Assembly (NCBI RefSeq): GCF_020447225.1
Contig: NZ_JAJAEO010000165.1
Span: forward strand, 1-48,607
Direction: 5' to 3'
DNA from: Methylophaga pinxianii
GTDB lineage: Bacteria; Pseudomonadota; Gammaproteobacteria; Nitrosococcales; Methylophagaceae
Length of the DNA: 48,607 nt
Both the position numbers and the translations under genes were made by a program. Positions 34,072 to 43,493 of the stretch are shown here, one piece after another (positions within the stretch are counted from its first letter, which is position 1; the number at the start of each line of letters is the position of its first letter). The notes under the pieces were generated by a model. It worked only from the letters and a program-made list of their open reading frames with translations. It did not search any database and was not told the DNA's origin.

Positions 34072-35193
34072 ATGGAAAGTCAGATGAGCAGAAATTCAAT
34101 ACTCAATGTGCGTCACCGTGAACTGGGTTCAACGCTGGATGGTGAGACCTGGAATGACATGCCGATTCCCTGGTCCTATCACACCGATCCGCATGATGAA
34201 GTTGTCGCAGTGCGCACACGGGCAGGGCTCTATGATGTGTCTGGTCTGAATATCGTGAATGTTACAGGACCTGCCGCACTGAAAGTGTTGGATAAGTTGG
34301 TCACGATTGATGTGACCAAACTTGAGCCGGGCAGTGCTCGTCTGGCCGGTGAAGTGAATGAAGCCGGTGCCCTGATTGATGACATTATGGTGATTTGCGA
34401 TGCAAGTGATAAATACCGTTTATCTCATGGTGGCGGCATCACTCAGCAAACCCTGGCCAAGCTGGCAGAAGGGGAAGATGTGCAAGTCGAACAGGATATG
34501 GATGTACACATTCTGTCATTACAAGGGCCAAAAGCCATTGAGGTGTTAAACCCTGAACTGGATTTTGATTTGGCCGGACTGGACTATTTCAAACATGTTG
34601 AAACCACGCTATTCGGTTGTCAGGTCACCTTGTCACGTGGTGGTTATTCAGGTGAGCAAGGTTATGAAGTGTATTGCGCTTCAGTGGATGCCATTCATCT
34701 ATGGGACAGCATTCTGGAAAAAGGTCAGCAGTATGGTGTGATCCCGGCTTCTTGGGATTCGTTGGATCTGACCCGCGTTGAGGCGGCTTTATTGTTCTTT
34801 CCACATGATATGCCGGAAGGTGATACCACGCCGTGGGAAGTGAATATGGACTGGTGCGTCGATCTCGATAAACCAGGCGACTATATAGGTAAGCAGGCTG
34901 TATTGCACTTGAAAGGCCGTGAACGGGTCAAGCAGGTTGGTCTGAGCTGTGATTACAACCAAGCTGTACCAGCCGGGGCAAAAATTCTGATTGATAACAA
35001 AGAGGTTGGGGTGATAACCAGTCCGAGTTTTAGTCGTTATTTGATGCAATCCTTAGCTTTGGCACATATCAAGCCAGCTTATTCCCAAATTGGTACCAAA
35101 GTGGTGATTGCTGCCGATCAACCGATCAACGCTACCATAGTGAAAACACCCTTCTACGATCCCATGCGTTTACGCACCCATCCTGTTAAGTAA
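34072..35193 (+). CDS. dmmD: GcvT-family folate-dependent protein of the dimethylamine monooxygenase operon
   Basis: This 373-residue aminomethyltransferase-fold protein has HTDPHDEVVAVRTRAGLYDVSG, the GcvT start motif, then GEVNEAGALIDDIMVICDA, LSRGGYSGEQGYEVYC (folate site) and DSLDLTRVEAALLFFPHDMP. It likely captures the formaldehyde released by DmmABC as methylene-tetrahydrofolate. The gene order dmmD-A-B-C with the three following genes matches the described dimethylamine monooxygenase cluster. ATG 34084 is an alternative start with a better-spaced GGA-rich site. Confidence 0.88.
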   Translation: MESQMSRNSILNVRHRELGSTLDGETWNDMPIPWSYHTDPHDEVVAVRTRAGLYDVSGLNIVNVTGPAALKVLDKLVTIDVTKLEPGSARLAGEVNEAGALIDDIMVICDASDKYRLSHGGGITQQTLAKLAEGEDVQVEQDMDVHILSLQGPKAIEVLNPELDFDLAGLDYFKHVETTLFGCQVTLSRGGYSGEQGYEVYCASVDAIHLWDSILEKGQQYGVIPASWDSLDLTRVEAALLFFPHDMPEGDTTPWEVNMDWCVDLDKPGDYIGKQAVLHLKGRERVKQVGLSCDYNQAVPAGAKILIDNKEVGVITSPSFSRYLMQSLALAHIKPAYSQIGTKVVIAADQPINATIVKTPFYDPMRLRTHPVK

Positions 35194-35220
35194 ACAAAAC
35201 ATTGATGTGGAGGTTTGAAT

Positions 35221-35823
35221 ATGGAAAAAGGCTATTCAATCAAGAGTAAACCCATCTATGGGACATTAGTCTGGCAAGACCATGCGATGCATCATGTGGT
35301 GATTGCTGAAGGTGAGGGGGGGAAAGCTTTACTCAAACTGTTTCAACAAAAACTGCCTCGTGAGCCATTATCGGTACTGTATCTCGCAGCCGATCCACAG
35401 GCGGAAAAATATGCCACCACGGTACAAAAAATCATCAATGAGCCAGTGACGATCAAAGATTCTCAAGCAGAATTACTGAACGCCCTGAAAGCCACGCTCG
35501 ACAGTTGTTATATGGGCACCCAGTTTTATGTGGCAGGAACGGAAGGGTTTATCTGGAAAGTGGCGGCCGTGTTACGCGATGCCGGAGTGGATGATAAAAA
35601 CGTGTTCAAAGAGCTGTGTGGCAGTCTGGGAAGACGCTTGTATTGCGTTCATTGCAAAACCACCAATGAAAATGTTCATCACAATATTCACGTCTGCACT
35701 GGCTGTGGTCGTCACCTGATTGTCAGAGAACATTTTTCTCGTCTGATGGGCGCTTACATGGGCTTTATGATTGATGCCGAAGTACCTGGTGAAATTCCAG
35801 CAGCAGAGGAAATTTATCCATGA
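35221..35823 (+). CDS. dmmA: Dimethylamine monooxygenase subunit DmmA
   Basis: This 200-residue protein has a C-terminal CxxC-x(n)-CxxC zinc-ribbon-like segment (YCVHCKTTNENVHHN, then VCTGCGRHLIVREHFSRLMG). Its N-terminal region resembles a reductase-like domain (KALLKLFQQKLP, SVLYLAADPQAEKYAT). It matches the DmmA family of the oxygenase that turns dimethylamine into methylamine and formaldehyde. ATG 35221 has GGAGG 7 bases upstream, which rules out the earlier TTG at 35215. Its stop overlaps the dmmB start (ATGA). Confidence 0.87.
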   Translation: MEKGYSIKSKPIYGTLVWQDHAMHHVVIAEGEGGKALLKLFQQKLPREPLSVLYLAADPQAEKYATTVQKIINEPVTIKDSQAELLNALKATLDSCYMGTQFYVAGTEGFIWKVAAVLRDAGVDDKNVFKELCGSLGRRLYCVHCKTTNENVHHNIHVCTGCGRHLIVREHFSRLMGAYMGFMIDAEVPGEIPAAEEIYP

Positions 35824-36773
35824 GTCTGTTAAATGTAAAAGTCACTGCGGTGGAACAAATCACCGAACAGGTCAAACAGTTTACTTTTGAGTTAGAAGAC
35901 GGCGGCAAACTACCGTATTTCTCCGGTGGCAGTCATGTCGTGGTGGCAATGGATATTGATGGACGTATTCACCGGAATGCCTATTCGCTAATGGGCCCAA
36001 CCAGTGACAATGAGCGTTATACCATTGCGGTACGCAAACAGGAGCAGTCACGCGGTGGATCAGTGTTTATGCATGAACAGGTGAAACCCGGAACGCGACT
36101 GCAAATCACGCCGCCAACCAATTTATTTGCCATTAACAAACTGGCCAAAAAACATATTCTGGTGGCCGGTGGTATTGGCATTACCCCGTTTATGTCACAA
36201 ATCAGTGATTTGAATCGACTGGGTTATCCCTATGAGTTGCACTATGCCTATCGCAGCGCCGATCAGGCGGCATTTCGTGATCAGTTGGAAAAACTCTGTG
36301 GCGACAAAGTGCATTTTTATGTCGACGATGAAGGCCGTCGGATGAATTTTACCGAGCTGTTGATACAGCAACCACTGGGCTCGCATATCTATGTCTGTGG
36401 TCCCAACACGATGGTAAACAGCCTAGTACTGATGGCCAAGCAAATGGGCTGGCCGGACAATGCGGTACATAGCGAAAAATTCCTGGCTCCGGCGACTGGT
36501 GAACCCTTTGTAGTGTCATTGAGTTTGTCAGAAACCGAAGTGATGGTTCCCGGTGAAATGAGCATGCTGGAAGCGTTGGAAGAAGCGGGTATTGATGCAC
36601 CGTATTTATGTCGTGGCGGGGCATGTGGTCGTTGTGAATTAGAGGTAGTGGACTGCGATGGGGAATTAATCCATCACGATGTCTATTTATCCGATGCGGA
36701 AAAAATCAGTGCAAACAAAATCATGCCCTGTGTATCCCGAGCAAATTGCTCGCGCATGGTCGTGAATCTTTGA
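35820..36773 (+). CDS. dmmB: Dimethylamine monooxygenase reductase subunit DmmB (PDR/VanB type)
   Basis: This 317-residue electron-transfer reductase has an FMN domain (RNAYSLMGPTSDNERYTIAV), a pyridine-nucleotide domain (ILVAGGIGITPFMSQISDLN, IYVCGPNTMVNSLVLM) and a C-terminal 2Fe-2S ferredoxin domain with CRGGACGRC plus a distal Cys in IMPCVSRA. It passes NAD(P)H electrons to the heme subunit DmmC. The domain order is that of phthalate dioxygenase reductase. It overlaps dmmA by 4 bases. Confidence 0.92.
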   Translation: MSLLNVKVTAVEQITEQVKQFTFELEDGGKLPYFSGGSHVVVAMDIDGRIHRNAYSLMGPTSDNERYTIAVRKQEQSRGGSVFMHEQVKPGTRLQITPPTNLFAINKLAKKHILVAGGIGITPFMSQISDLNRLGYPYELHYAYRSADQAAFRDQLEKLCGDKVHFYVDDEGRRMNFTELLIQQPLGSHIYVCGPNTMVNSLVLMAKQMGWPDNAVHSEKFLAPATGEPFVVSLSLSETEVMVPGEMSMLEALEEAGIDAPYLCRGGACGRCELEVVDCDGELIHHDVYLSDAEKISANKIMPCVSRANCSRMVVNL

Positions 36774-36784
36774 GGAATACCACT

Positions 36785-37825
36785 ATGAATATGGCATTTA
36801 AACAAGAAACCTTACGTGACGACTATACCTTTAGCAATTCACCCGAATCGGTAAGACGTTTTCCTTTCCCATTCGATGAAGACGAGTATATGTACAGCGT
36901 CAATATCGAACCGCATGATGCCGGCCCGCCTGGCTCGGTATTTGAGCATGCTATTGATATTGATGAACATTATCTGACTGAATGTGAAGAACGACGGATT
37001 GTTCTGGAAGATGATCATGGTCGTTATGTCGCTCTGCCACATATGATGGATGCGCAGTGGGATATGGTCGAGCTGGTGATGACCAATCTGGCGAAAGACT
37101 ATCCTGAATCGTTTCAGTTAACACAGGATGGCGACAATTGGCATTGGGTGAACCAACCGCTGGGTATTGATCAAAAATTTGTATTTGGTGATACCAGTAC
37201 ATTACCGATGGAGCCGTTTGAGTTTATCAGCCGTCAGGTACAGGGTGACTGGGTGATTATGGACCAGCGTGATGAGGATCTGTTTGCCGATCTGGGTATT
37301 GTGACGGGGCAGGCGGACTGGTCAATGGCATTTGATGCCGGAATGTCGTTCAAGGAATGGCATGCTCCGGTACCACATGCACCGGAAATGGGGATTTTTG
37401 ATCGGGCACTGAAATATCTGCTTCACCTGCAATATGGCAGTCCGGTCAGACGTACTAACTGGCGTATGTGCGTTAATCCACGGCTGGATACATCATCCGA
37501 AAAATGGCATTTATGGGGACCAGACAATGTGTCTGTTACTGCCGAAAATGTGGCTGAGAAAGTCTATCTCCGGGTCGAGTTACAGGCTTTATTCAGACTG
37601 CCGCGCAGTAATGCGATTGCTTTTAGTATTCGCACCTACATGGTCAGTCTGGAAGATTTGGCAAAGTATCCTCGGTGGATTAAACGGCTGTATCGCGTGT
37701 TGACCAGCTTGCATCCAGATTTGGCGGAATACAAAGGTTTAAACAGCTATCTGCCTTATGTGCTGAACTGGTTGAAGCCACAGGATGACGGTGAAGTATT
37801 GCCAAAAGGCACGCAGCCTGAATAG
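36785..37825 (+). CDS. dmmC: Dimethylamine monooxygenase heme subunit DmmC (DUF3445/HODM-like)
   Basis: This 346-residue protein belongs to the heme-dependent oxidative N-demethylase alpha-like family. Conserved features include RRFPFPFDEDEYMYSVNIEP at the N-terminus, LPHMMDAQWDMVELVMTNLA, the segment RTNWRMCVNPRLDTSS, and RVELQALFRLPRSNAIAFSI near the C-terminus. It should bind heme and O2 and demethylate dimethylamine. ATG 36785 with GAGG upstream is a better start than 36746, which lies inside dmmB. The stop is immediately adjacent to the stop of the convergent PAS gene. Confidence 0.88.
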   Translation: MNMAFKQETLRDDYTFSNSPESVRRFPFPFDEDEYMYSVNIEPHDAGPPGSVFEHAIDIDEHYLTECEERRIVLEDDHGRYVALPHMMDAQWDMVELVMTNLAKDYPESFQLTQDGDNWHWVNQPLGIDQKFVFGDTSTLPMEPFEFISRQVQGDWVIMDQRDEDLFADLGIVTGQADWSMAFDAGMSFKEWHAPVPHAPEMGIFDRALKYLLHLQYGSPVRRTNWRMCVNPRLDTSSEKWHLWGPDNVSVTAENVAEKVYLRVELQALFRLPRSNAIAFSIRTYMVSLEDLAKYPRWIKRLYRVLTSLHPDLAEYKGLNSYLPYVLNWLKPQDDGEVLPKGTQPE

Positions 37826-39244
37826 TTATTCAGCCTGATTGAGTGATTCAATATGCTGCAATCCCTGTTGCAGTTGCTCAACGCTGCTGGCCTGGATTTC
37901 GGTGACCACACCTTCCAGCGCCAGTAGTTCGTTGGCATTGGAGAATACGCCTTTTCCCTGTTCAAATACCCATTTGATTTTGCCTGAACGGGTGACCAGC
38001 CGATAAATCAGCTGGAACGATTGCTGGCGAAATAATTGCTGTTGAACATAATCCCAGGCGCGTTGTTTGTCGTCGGGATGCATCAGATTCATATAACCGT
38101 GCGGCTGTGAGTTAACGACTTCGTATGGCTGATACTCGATTAATTCATGACAACCACTACTGACGTATTCGAGGCTCCAGAAACGGTCATTTTTACAACG
38201 ATATACCATGACCGAAATAGTATTCATGATCATATCGGTGGTGGATCTGGCATTGGCACGCAAGGCGGCTTCGGTTTGTTTTTGCCGGCTTATATCCGTC
38301 AATGTACCGAGAATACTGCTGTGTTCGCCGCGTAGTAATGACGTGGTATTGGCGCGCAAATCTACCCATTGCAATAAGCCGTTTTTGGTCAGCATACGAA
38401 TATTTAACTGGGTACGCTGACGTTTGCCATCGGCTAAACCGTTGAGACGGGCTTGAGCCAAAGCTTGATCTTCAGGGTGGATGAAGTCGATCAGTGATTT
38501 ATTCAGAGATTCTTCAATGGTGTAATCGAGTAGCTTGAGCCAGAAAGGGGTTAACAGTATTAATTGCAGTTCGGTATTTAAATGAAAAATAGTCTGCTCT
38601 ATGCGTTCCAGCAATAAGGTCGCTGGGTGCTGTTCACTGACACTATTGATGGCCTCGTGAAAATCATCTGGAGAGATTTGCAATTGTTGAACTAACGGAT
38701 GTCCGACAAGCTGCAGCGAGGTTATTGTAAGTTCGACCGGTAAGGTGCTGCCATCGAAACAGAGTAGTCTGATATTACTGACCGGCAAGGCGTCATTGCT
38801 ATCATCGTTTAATATACGGTTCAATTGCGCATGATGGGATGGGTGAATCAGATTGTTAAGAGGCATATCGACCACCAGGTCCTGCATATCTGCCATGCCA
38901 ACCAGTTGTAAAAACGCCGGATTAGCGTATTTCAGGGTAAAACCATCAACAATGGCCGCCGGGCTGGTGATGGTGGGGGGCAAATAAGCTGACCATTGTG
39001 GAGAGACAGCACTTGAGGCAGTGGCTTTTTGGCGGATGTGCTTGCCAAAAAACGGTTGAATACTGTTTATTAATACCATCAGACAGAGCAGGAATGTAGC
39101 ACTGAATATAATGAGAAAAGTTGAATCCATGATAAAACTGCTCTGCCAGACAATCAGCAACAGTAATAATGCACTGAGGCAACCAAAACCGATGAAAATC
39201 ATCATCAACGTCAAGTTGTGTGGCTTAGCGATTCGATCTTTCAT
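37826..39244 (-). CDS. Membrane-anchored PAS-domain sensor without an output domain
   Basis: This 472-residue protein has two N-terminal membrane segments (LTLMMIFIGFGCLSALLLLL and STFLIIFSATFLLCLMVLI). Three PAS-like domains follow: residues about 85-180 (AAIVDGFTLKYANPAFLQLV), about 210-330 (TPFWLKLLDYTIEESLNKSL), and about 340-455 (YVSSGCHELIEYQPYEVVNS). The last two end in PAC-like motifs such as GTLTDISRQKQTE and EGVVTEIQASS. No kinase, GGDEF, EAL or HTH domain follows. It may signal by protein contact, perhaps with the adjacent kinase encoded divergently 19 bases away. That partnership is inference. Confidence 0.82.
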   Translation of the reverse strand: MKDRIAKPHNLTLMMIFIGFGCLSALLLLLIVWQSSFIMDSTFLIIFSATFLLCLMVLINSIQPFFGKHIRQKATASSAVSPQWSAYLPPTITSPAAIVDGFTLKYANPAFLQLVGMADMQDLVVDMPLNNLIHPSHHAQLNRILNDDSNDALPVSNIRLLCFDGSTLPVELTITSLQLVGHPLVQQLQISPDDFHEAINSVSEQHPATLLLERIEQTIFHLNTELQLILLTPFWLKLLDYTIEESLNKSLIDFIHPEDQALAQARLNGLADGKRQRTQLNIRMLTKNGLLQWVDLRANTTSLLRGEHSSILGTLTDISRQKQTEAALRANARSTTDMIMNTISVMVYRCKNDRFWSLEYVSSGCHELIEYQPYEVVNSQPHGYMNLMHPDDKQRAWDYVQQQLFRQQSFQLIYRLVTRSGKIKWVFEQGKGVFSNANELLALEGVVTEIQASSVEQLQQGLQHIESLNQAE

Positions 39245-39263
39245 AATAGTGTCTCATTAAAGC

Positions 39264-40919
39264 ATGTTGCGACATAACTTCTATTTCCAACGTTTCTGCC
39301 AGCTCTGGTCACAACGATCGTTATATCAGCGTTGGATAATTCTGTTGAGTGGAATGTTGCTTAGCTGCTGGTTCATTCTGATGTTATCGGTGGTTCAAGT
39401 CACCAGCTTAAAAAATAATCAGCTCATGCTTGAGCAAATTCAGCAAAAAGAGAGTGATGAAGAGACCGCGGCGTTGCTGGACTCTTATGAGTTACCAACA
39501 TTACAGGAAAATGAAGACTTATGGGATCATCAGACGCAACAAAGATATCCAGATATTCGTGAGTTGATTAGCACGATCCAGCAGCAAAATGTCCAACATG
39601 GGCATTGGTTGATGAGCATGCAGGTAATCTTGTTTAGCGTATTTATCTTTTTGACTGCATGTTTGATAAACAGTTTGCGCCAGCTGTTTATGAACCGGCT
39701 GCCGGCTTTGCTCCCTATGACTTTGCCAGATAATGGACTATCCACTGCAGATGAGTTCAGCCATTTGGAAAACACCATTCAACAATTACATAAACAACAA
39801 CGCGTTTACCATTCGGATATGGCCTGGGCGCGACGGACCGGCACCCAATTAAAACGACTGATGACGGCTCAGGCTTTTTTAGCGGAATGGGTCAATCAGA
39901 TACAGCAGGAGATTCCCAATGAAGCCAGCCAAATGCGCATGCTTTACTCATTGGAACGTGCCTTGGATCTGCAAAATGTCGCGCTGATCATGACCGAAAC
40001 CACGGTAGTTAAAACGGAAGAGGTGTTATTCTCACATCATGCCCCGGTCACACTTGGTGAGGAACATCTTGAAACGTTGCTGGCGGGCGGCATGTTTAGT
40101 GGAGAAGTGACGAACCAGGAAAATGAAATGGTAAATATCACAGCGCTGGGATTTGCCTTACAACATGACAAGCTGGGTATTTTTCTGGTGGAAATGCCGG
40201 TTTCCAGATTACTGGATGCGGCTGAAATAACTTTGCTGGAAACCTTAACCGGTTTGTTAGCTATCAGTTATCGTTATCAGAATTACGATGCTGAGGGCCG
40301 TCGGCTGGCAATTCTGGAAGAGCGTGCTGCCATAGCACGCGAGTTACATGACTCATTGGCTCAATCACTTTCTTTTATGAAAATTCAGGTTTCACGCCTG
40401 CAATCTACTGATGATCAACAAAAACAGGCAGCTGTTATCAAAGAACTGCGGGAAGGTTTGGATAATGCCTATCGCGAATTACGCGAACTATTGTCGACCT
40501 TTCGTGCGCATATGGACCTACGTGGCCTGGGTTATGCAATACAAGCAACGATTGATGAATTTATTCAGCGCTCATCACTACAGATAAAACTGGATAATCG
40601 ACTGGTAAACTGCCGTCTGACGGTGAATGAAGAGTTTCATGTGTTGCACGTATTAAGAGAAGCGCTTTCTAATATCGTGCGTCATGCTGGTGCAGACAAT
40701 GTCAGTATTTTGCTCACATTGCGAGACAACGGAGAGATTGAACTGACGTTGGACGATGATGGAGTTGGCTTCAGCTCTGGAGAATCGACATATGACCATC
40801 ATGGTCAGACGATTATGAAAGAACGCGCCCAAAACCTGGGGGGCAGGATTGAAGTGATGAGCCGACGCTGGGGTGGCACGCGAGTACAACTGTTATTTAA
40901 ACCTAAACTGGCACAATAA
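39264..40919 (+). CDS. NarX/NarQ-like sensor histidine kinase
   Basis: This 551-residue membrane kinase has two predicted transmembrane helices (WIILLSGMLLSCWFILMLSV and WLMSMQVILFSVFIFLTACL) around a small periplasmic loop of about 70 residues. A cytoplasmic linker and GAF-like region follow, then a HisKA_3 dimerisation domain with phosphoacceptor His362 in IARELHDSLAQSLSFMK. The C-terminal ATPase has HVLREALSNIVRHAG, DDDGVGF and GGTRVQLLF. Its partner regulator begins 4 bases after its stop. The signal is unknown; the periplasmic loop is shorter than the nitrate sensor of NarX and lacks an evident P-box. Confidence 0.9.
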   Translation: MLRHNFYFQRFCQLWSQRSLYQRWIILLSGMLLSCWFILMLSVVQVTSLKNNQLMLEQIQQKESDEETAALLDSYELPTLQENEDLWDHQTQQRYPDIRELISTIQQQNVQHGHWLMSMQVILFSVFIFLTACLINSLRQLFMNRLPALLPMTLPDNGLSTADEFSHLENTIQQLHKQQRVYHSDMAWARRTGTQLKRLMTAQAFLAEWVNQIQQEIPNEASQMRMLYSLERALDLQNVALIMTETTVVKTEEVLFSHHAPVTLGEEHLETLLAGGMFSGEVTNQENEMVNITALGFALQHDKLGIFLVEMPVSRLLDAAEITLLETLTGLLAISYRYQNYDAEGRRLAILEERAAIARELHDSLAQSLSFMKIQVSRLQSTDDQQKQAAVIKELREGLDNAYRELRELLSTFRAHMDLRGLGYAIQATIDEFIQRSSLQIKLDNRLVNCRLTVNEEFHVLHVLREALSNIVRHAGADNVSILLTLRDNGEIELTLDDDGVGFSSGESTYDHHGQTIMKERAQNLGGRIEVMSRRWGGTRVQLLFKPKLAQ

Positions 40920-40923
40920 TCTG

Positions 40924-41583
40924 ATGGAAGATAAGCATATCTCTACAATTCGTGTTTTGTTGATTGACGATCATCCGCTGTTCCGCAAAGGTGTAGGGCA
41001 GATGATTTCTGACGATCCAGGTTTTGAAGTTGTGGGCGAGGCCGATTCCGGTGAGCAGGGCATTGCCATGGCGCATCAATTATTACCCGATGTAATCTTG
41101 CTCGATTTGCATATGAAAGGCATGGATGGTTTGGAAACACTGCGCCGGCTCAAAGCCTCAGAGATACAGGCCAGTTGTGTCATGTTGACTGTCTCGGATG
41201 CGGAGGAGGACCTGCTGGAGGCGCTTCGGGCCGGTGCGGATGGCTATCTGCTTAAGGATATGGAGCCCGAACAATTACGGGAAAGCCTGCTTAAAGCGAC
41301 CAAAGGGGTCACGATCATTCAAGACCGATTGACCGACATTTTGACTCGGGCGGCCTTATTTCCAGAGAGCAAAAATACACCCGATACGGCTATTTTGACC
41401 GAGCGTGAAAACCAGATTCTCGATTGCATCGCTGCAGGTATGAATAATAAAACCATTGCCCGTGAGTTGGGTATTACCGATTCCACGGTAAAAGTGCATA
41501 TTAAAAACCTTCTGCGAAAACTTAACCTCACCAGCCGGCTGGAAGCTGCGGTTTGGAAATTTCAGCGAAATAATTCTCACTAA
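40924..41583 (+). CDS. NarL/FixJ-family response regulator
   Basis: This 219-residue two-domain regulator has a receiver with acidic pocket Asp15-Asp16, phosphoacceptor Asp61 (VILLDLHMKGMDGLE) and a switch Lys in YLLKDMEPEQL. It also has a LuxR-type HTH (LTERENQILDCIAAGMNNKT, then ITDSTVKVHIKNLLRKLNL). A longer frame starts at 40873, but ATG 40924 matches the family length and lies 4 bases after the kinase stop. Target genes are unknown; dmmDABC and glnK-amtB flank the pair. Confidence 0.93.
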   Translation: MEDKHISTIRVLLIDDHPLFRKGVGQMISDDPGFEVVGEADSGEQGIAMAHQLLPDVILLDLHMKGMDGLETLRRLKASEIQASCVMLTVSDAEEDLLEALRAGADGYLLKDMEPEQLRESLLKATKGVTIIQDRLTDILTRAALFPESKNTPDTAILTERENQILDCIAAGMNNKTIARELGITDSTVKVHIKNLLRKLNLTSRLEAAVWKFQRNNSH

Positions 41584-41617
41584 ATCTTTCAGCAAACACT
41601 CTGCTCTTTAACCGCAC

Positions 41618-41658
41618 GGTAGCTCACCTTTTGCTATCTGATTCCTTTTTTGTTGTTT
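41618..41658 (+). terminator. Weak terminator-like hairpin after the response regulator
   Basis: GGTAGC (41618-41623) pairs with GCTATC (41633-41638) including one G-T pair, and a T-rich run follows at 41645. It could end the kinase-regulator transcript. The distance from stem to T tract is long, so this is tentative. Confidence 0.3.
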
Positions 41659-41769
41659 AAATGAACTATATCGGTGCATTTGATCCGAGAAAGTGCAGCA
41701 ATCAACATAAATTTAACCTGCTTCTCAGTTTGAAAATTTTAACCTACTGTTTTCATTAGGTTAATTCTC

Positions 41770-41786
41770 TTGGCACAGAAATTTCA
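41770..41786 (+). promoter_or_regulatory. Possible sigma-54 promoter of glnK-amtB
   Basis: TTGGCAC (41770-41776), five bases, then TTTCA (41782-41786) resembles the -24/-12 consensus TGGCAC-N5-TTGCA. The -24 element is perfect, but the -12 has T in place of the conserved G. It lies about 50 bases before glnK, and such genes are usually NtrC/sigma-54 controlled. I found no clear NtrC site in the 253-base gap (41584-41836). Confidence 0.4.
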
Positions 41787-41824
41787 TTGTTTCGCCGGGG
41801 TAAAAAATATTTCATTGGAATTAA

Positions 41825-42175
<351 letters not shown>

Positions 42176-42186
42176 AGGAGAGCAGA

Positions 42187-43440
42187 ATGGATACGCTTGC
42201 AATAGAAGTCAGTTATGCGCTCGACACATTCTATTTTCTGATGTGTACAGCGATTGTTATGTTAATGGCAGCAGGGTTTGCCATGTTGGAATCGGGTTTG
42301 GTACGGAGTAAAAATACCGTCGAAATCCTTAATAAAAATGTGTTGTTATATGGTATCGCCTGTCTGGTGTATTTTGTAGTGGGTTACAACATTATGTACC
42401 CGGCAGATCCCATCAACTCCTGGATTCCGGGCATTGATTTCTTCCTCGGTGAAGACAACAGTGTTGAATCGGTCTTAGCGGGTGGTGACGGTGCGCCATA
42501 TTACTCGGCGATGGCTGATTTTATCTTTCAGGCCGTATTTGCGGCAGCAACCATGTCAATTGTTTCAGGTGCCGTAGCAGAACGTATGCGTTTGTGGCCT
42601 TTTCTGGTGTTTGCCGTATTTATGGTCGGCTTTATCTATCCGGTAGAAGGTTACTGGAAATGGGGTGGTGGCTTCCTGGATCAACTGGGCTTCCAGGATT
42701 TTGCCGGTTCAGTCGTCGTACATCTGGCCGGTGCAGCCGCTGCATTAGCAGCCGTTATCATTATCGGGCCGCGTAAAGGCAAATACGGCAAAAACGGTGA
42801 AGTACACGCGATTCCAGGTGCCAACTTACCGATGGCCACATTAGGTATGTTTATTCTGTGGTTTGGCTGGTTCGGCTTTAATGGTGGTTCTGAATTAAAA
42901 ATCGCCAACATTGAAGAAGCGAACGCGGTTGCCAAAATCTTTGTGAACACCAATATGGCGGCAGCTGCAGGTATGGTAGCAGCTTCATTGCTGGCAAGAT
43001 TCCTGTTCGGCAAAACCGACTTAACCATGACCATCAGTGGTGCTTTGGCTGGTCTGGTAGCGATTACTGCCGAACCGCTGATGCCAAGTCCCGGTCTGGC
43101 ACTGATTGTCGGTGCGGTAGGTGGTATCGTGTTGGTGTTCTCAGTTCTTTTTCTGGATAAAATGCAGCTTGATGATCCTGTTGGCGCTATTTCAGTTCAT
43201 GGTTCAGCCGGGATCTGGGGCATCTTCGCGGTGCTGTTCAGTAATCCCGATGCCACTTTTGCCGGACAGCTGATCGGTACAGTGGTGACCTTTGCCTGGA
43301 TGTTTATTGCTTCATACATCGTACTGACGATTATCAATAAATTTGCCAAGCTACGGGTGGATGAAGAGGAAGAAATGGAAGGTATGGATATCAGTGAATG
43401 TGGTATGTCTGCCTATCCCGAGTTTACCTCAGATAAATAA
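42187..43440 (+). CDS. amtB: Ammonium transporter
   Basis: This 417-residue inner-membrane Amt/Rh channel has about eleven membrane helices. It has MLMAAGFAMLESGLVRSKNT at the N-terminus, the QAVFAAATMSIVSGAVAERM segment, the pore twin-His regions VVHLAGAAAAL and ISVHGSAGIWG, and GWFGFNGGSEL. The N-terminus lacks the cleavable signal peptide of the E. coli protein and starts directly in the first helix. AAAGGAG precedes the ATG. It imports ammonium (and possibly methylammonium, a known Amt analogue substrate). Confidence 0.95.
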   Translation: MDTLAIEVSYALDTFYFLMCTAIVMLMAAGFAMLESGLVRSKNTVEILNKNVLLYGIACLVYFVVGYNIMYPADPINSWIPGIDFFLGEDNSVESVLAGGDGAPYYSAMADFIFQAVFAAATMSIVSGAVAERMRLWPFLVFAVFMVGFIYPVEGYWKWGGGFLDQLGFQDFAGSVVVHLAGAAAALAAVIIIGPRKGKYGKNGEVHAIPGANLPMATLGMFILWFGWFGFNGGSELKIANIEEANAVAKIFVNTNMAAAAGMVAASLLARFLFGKTDLTMTISGALAGLVAITAEPLMPSPGLALIVGAVGGIVLVFSVLFLDKMQLDDPVGAISVHGSAGIWGIFAVLFSNPDATFAGQLIGTVVTFAWMFIASYIVLTIINKFAKLRVDEEEEMEGMDISECGMSAYPEFTSDK

Positions 43441-43462
43441 CGGGACTTTCAATTGGTCAAAC

Positions 43463-43493
43463 AAAAACGCCGGCTTGTCAGCCGGCGTTTTTT
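43463..43493 (+). terminator. Rho-independent terminator after amtB
   Basis: CGCCGGC (43468-43474), loop TTGTCA, GCCGGCG (43481-43487) and TTTTTT form a classic GC-rich hairpin with T tract. An A tract upstream of the stem also allows termination on the opposite strand. Confidence 0.94.

Noticed and set aside
41665-41700. NtrC-like site upstream of glnK (GGTGCA and GTGCAG)
   Set aside because: The half-sites have the wrong orientation and spacing for the NtrC dyad TGCACC-N5-GGTGCA.
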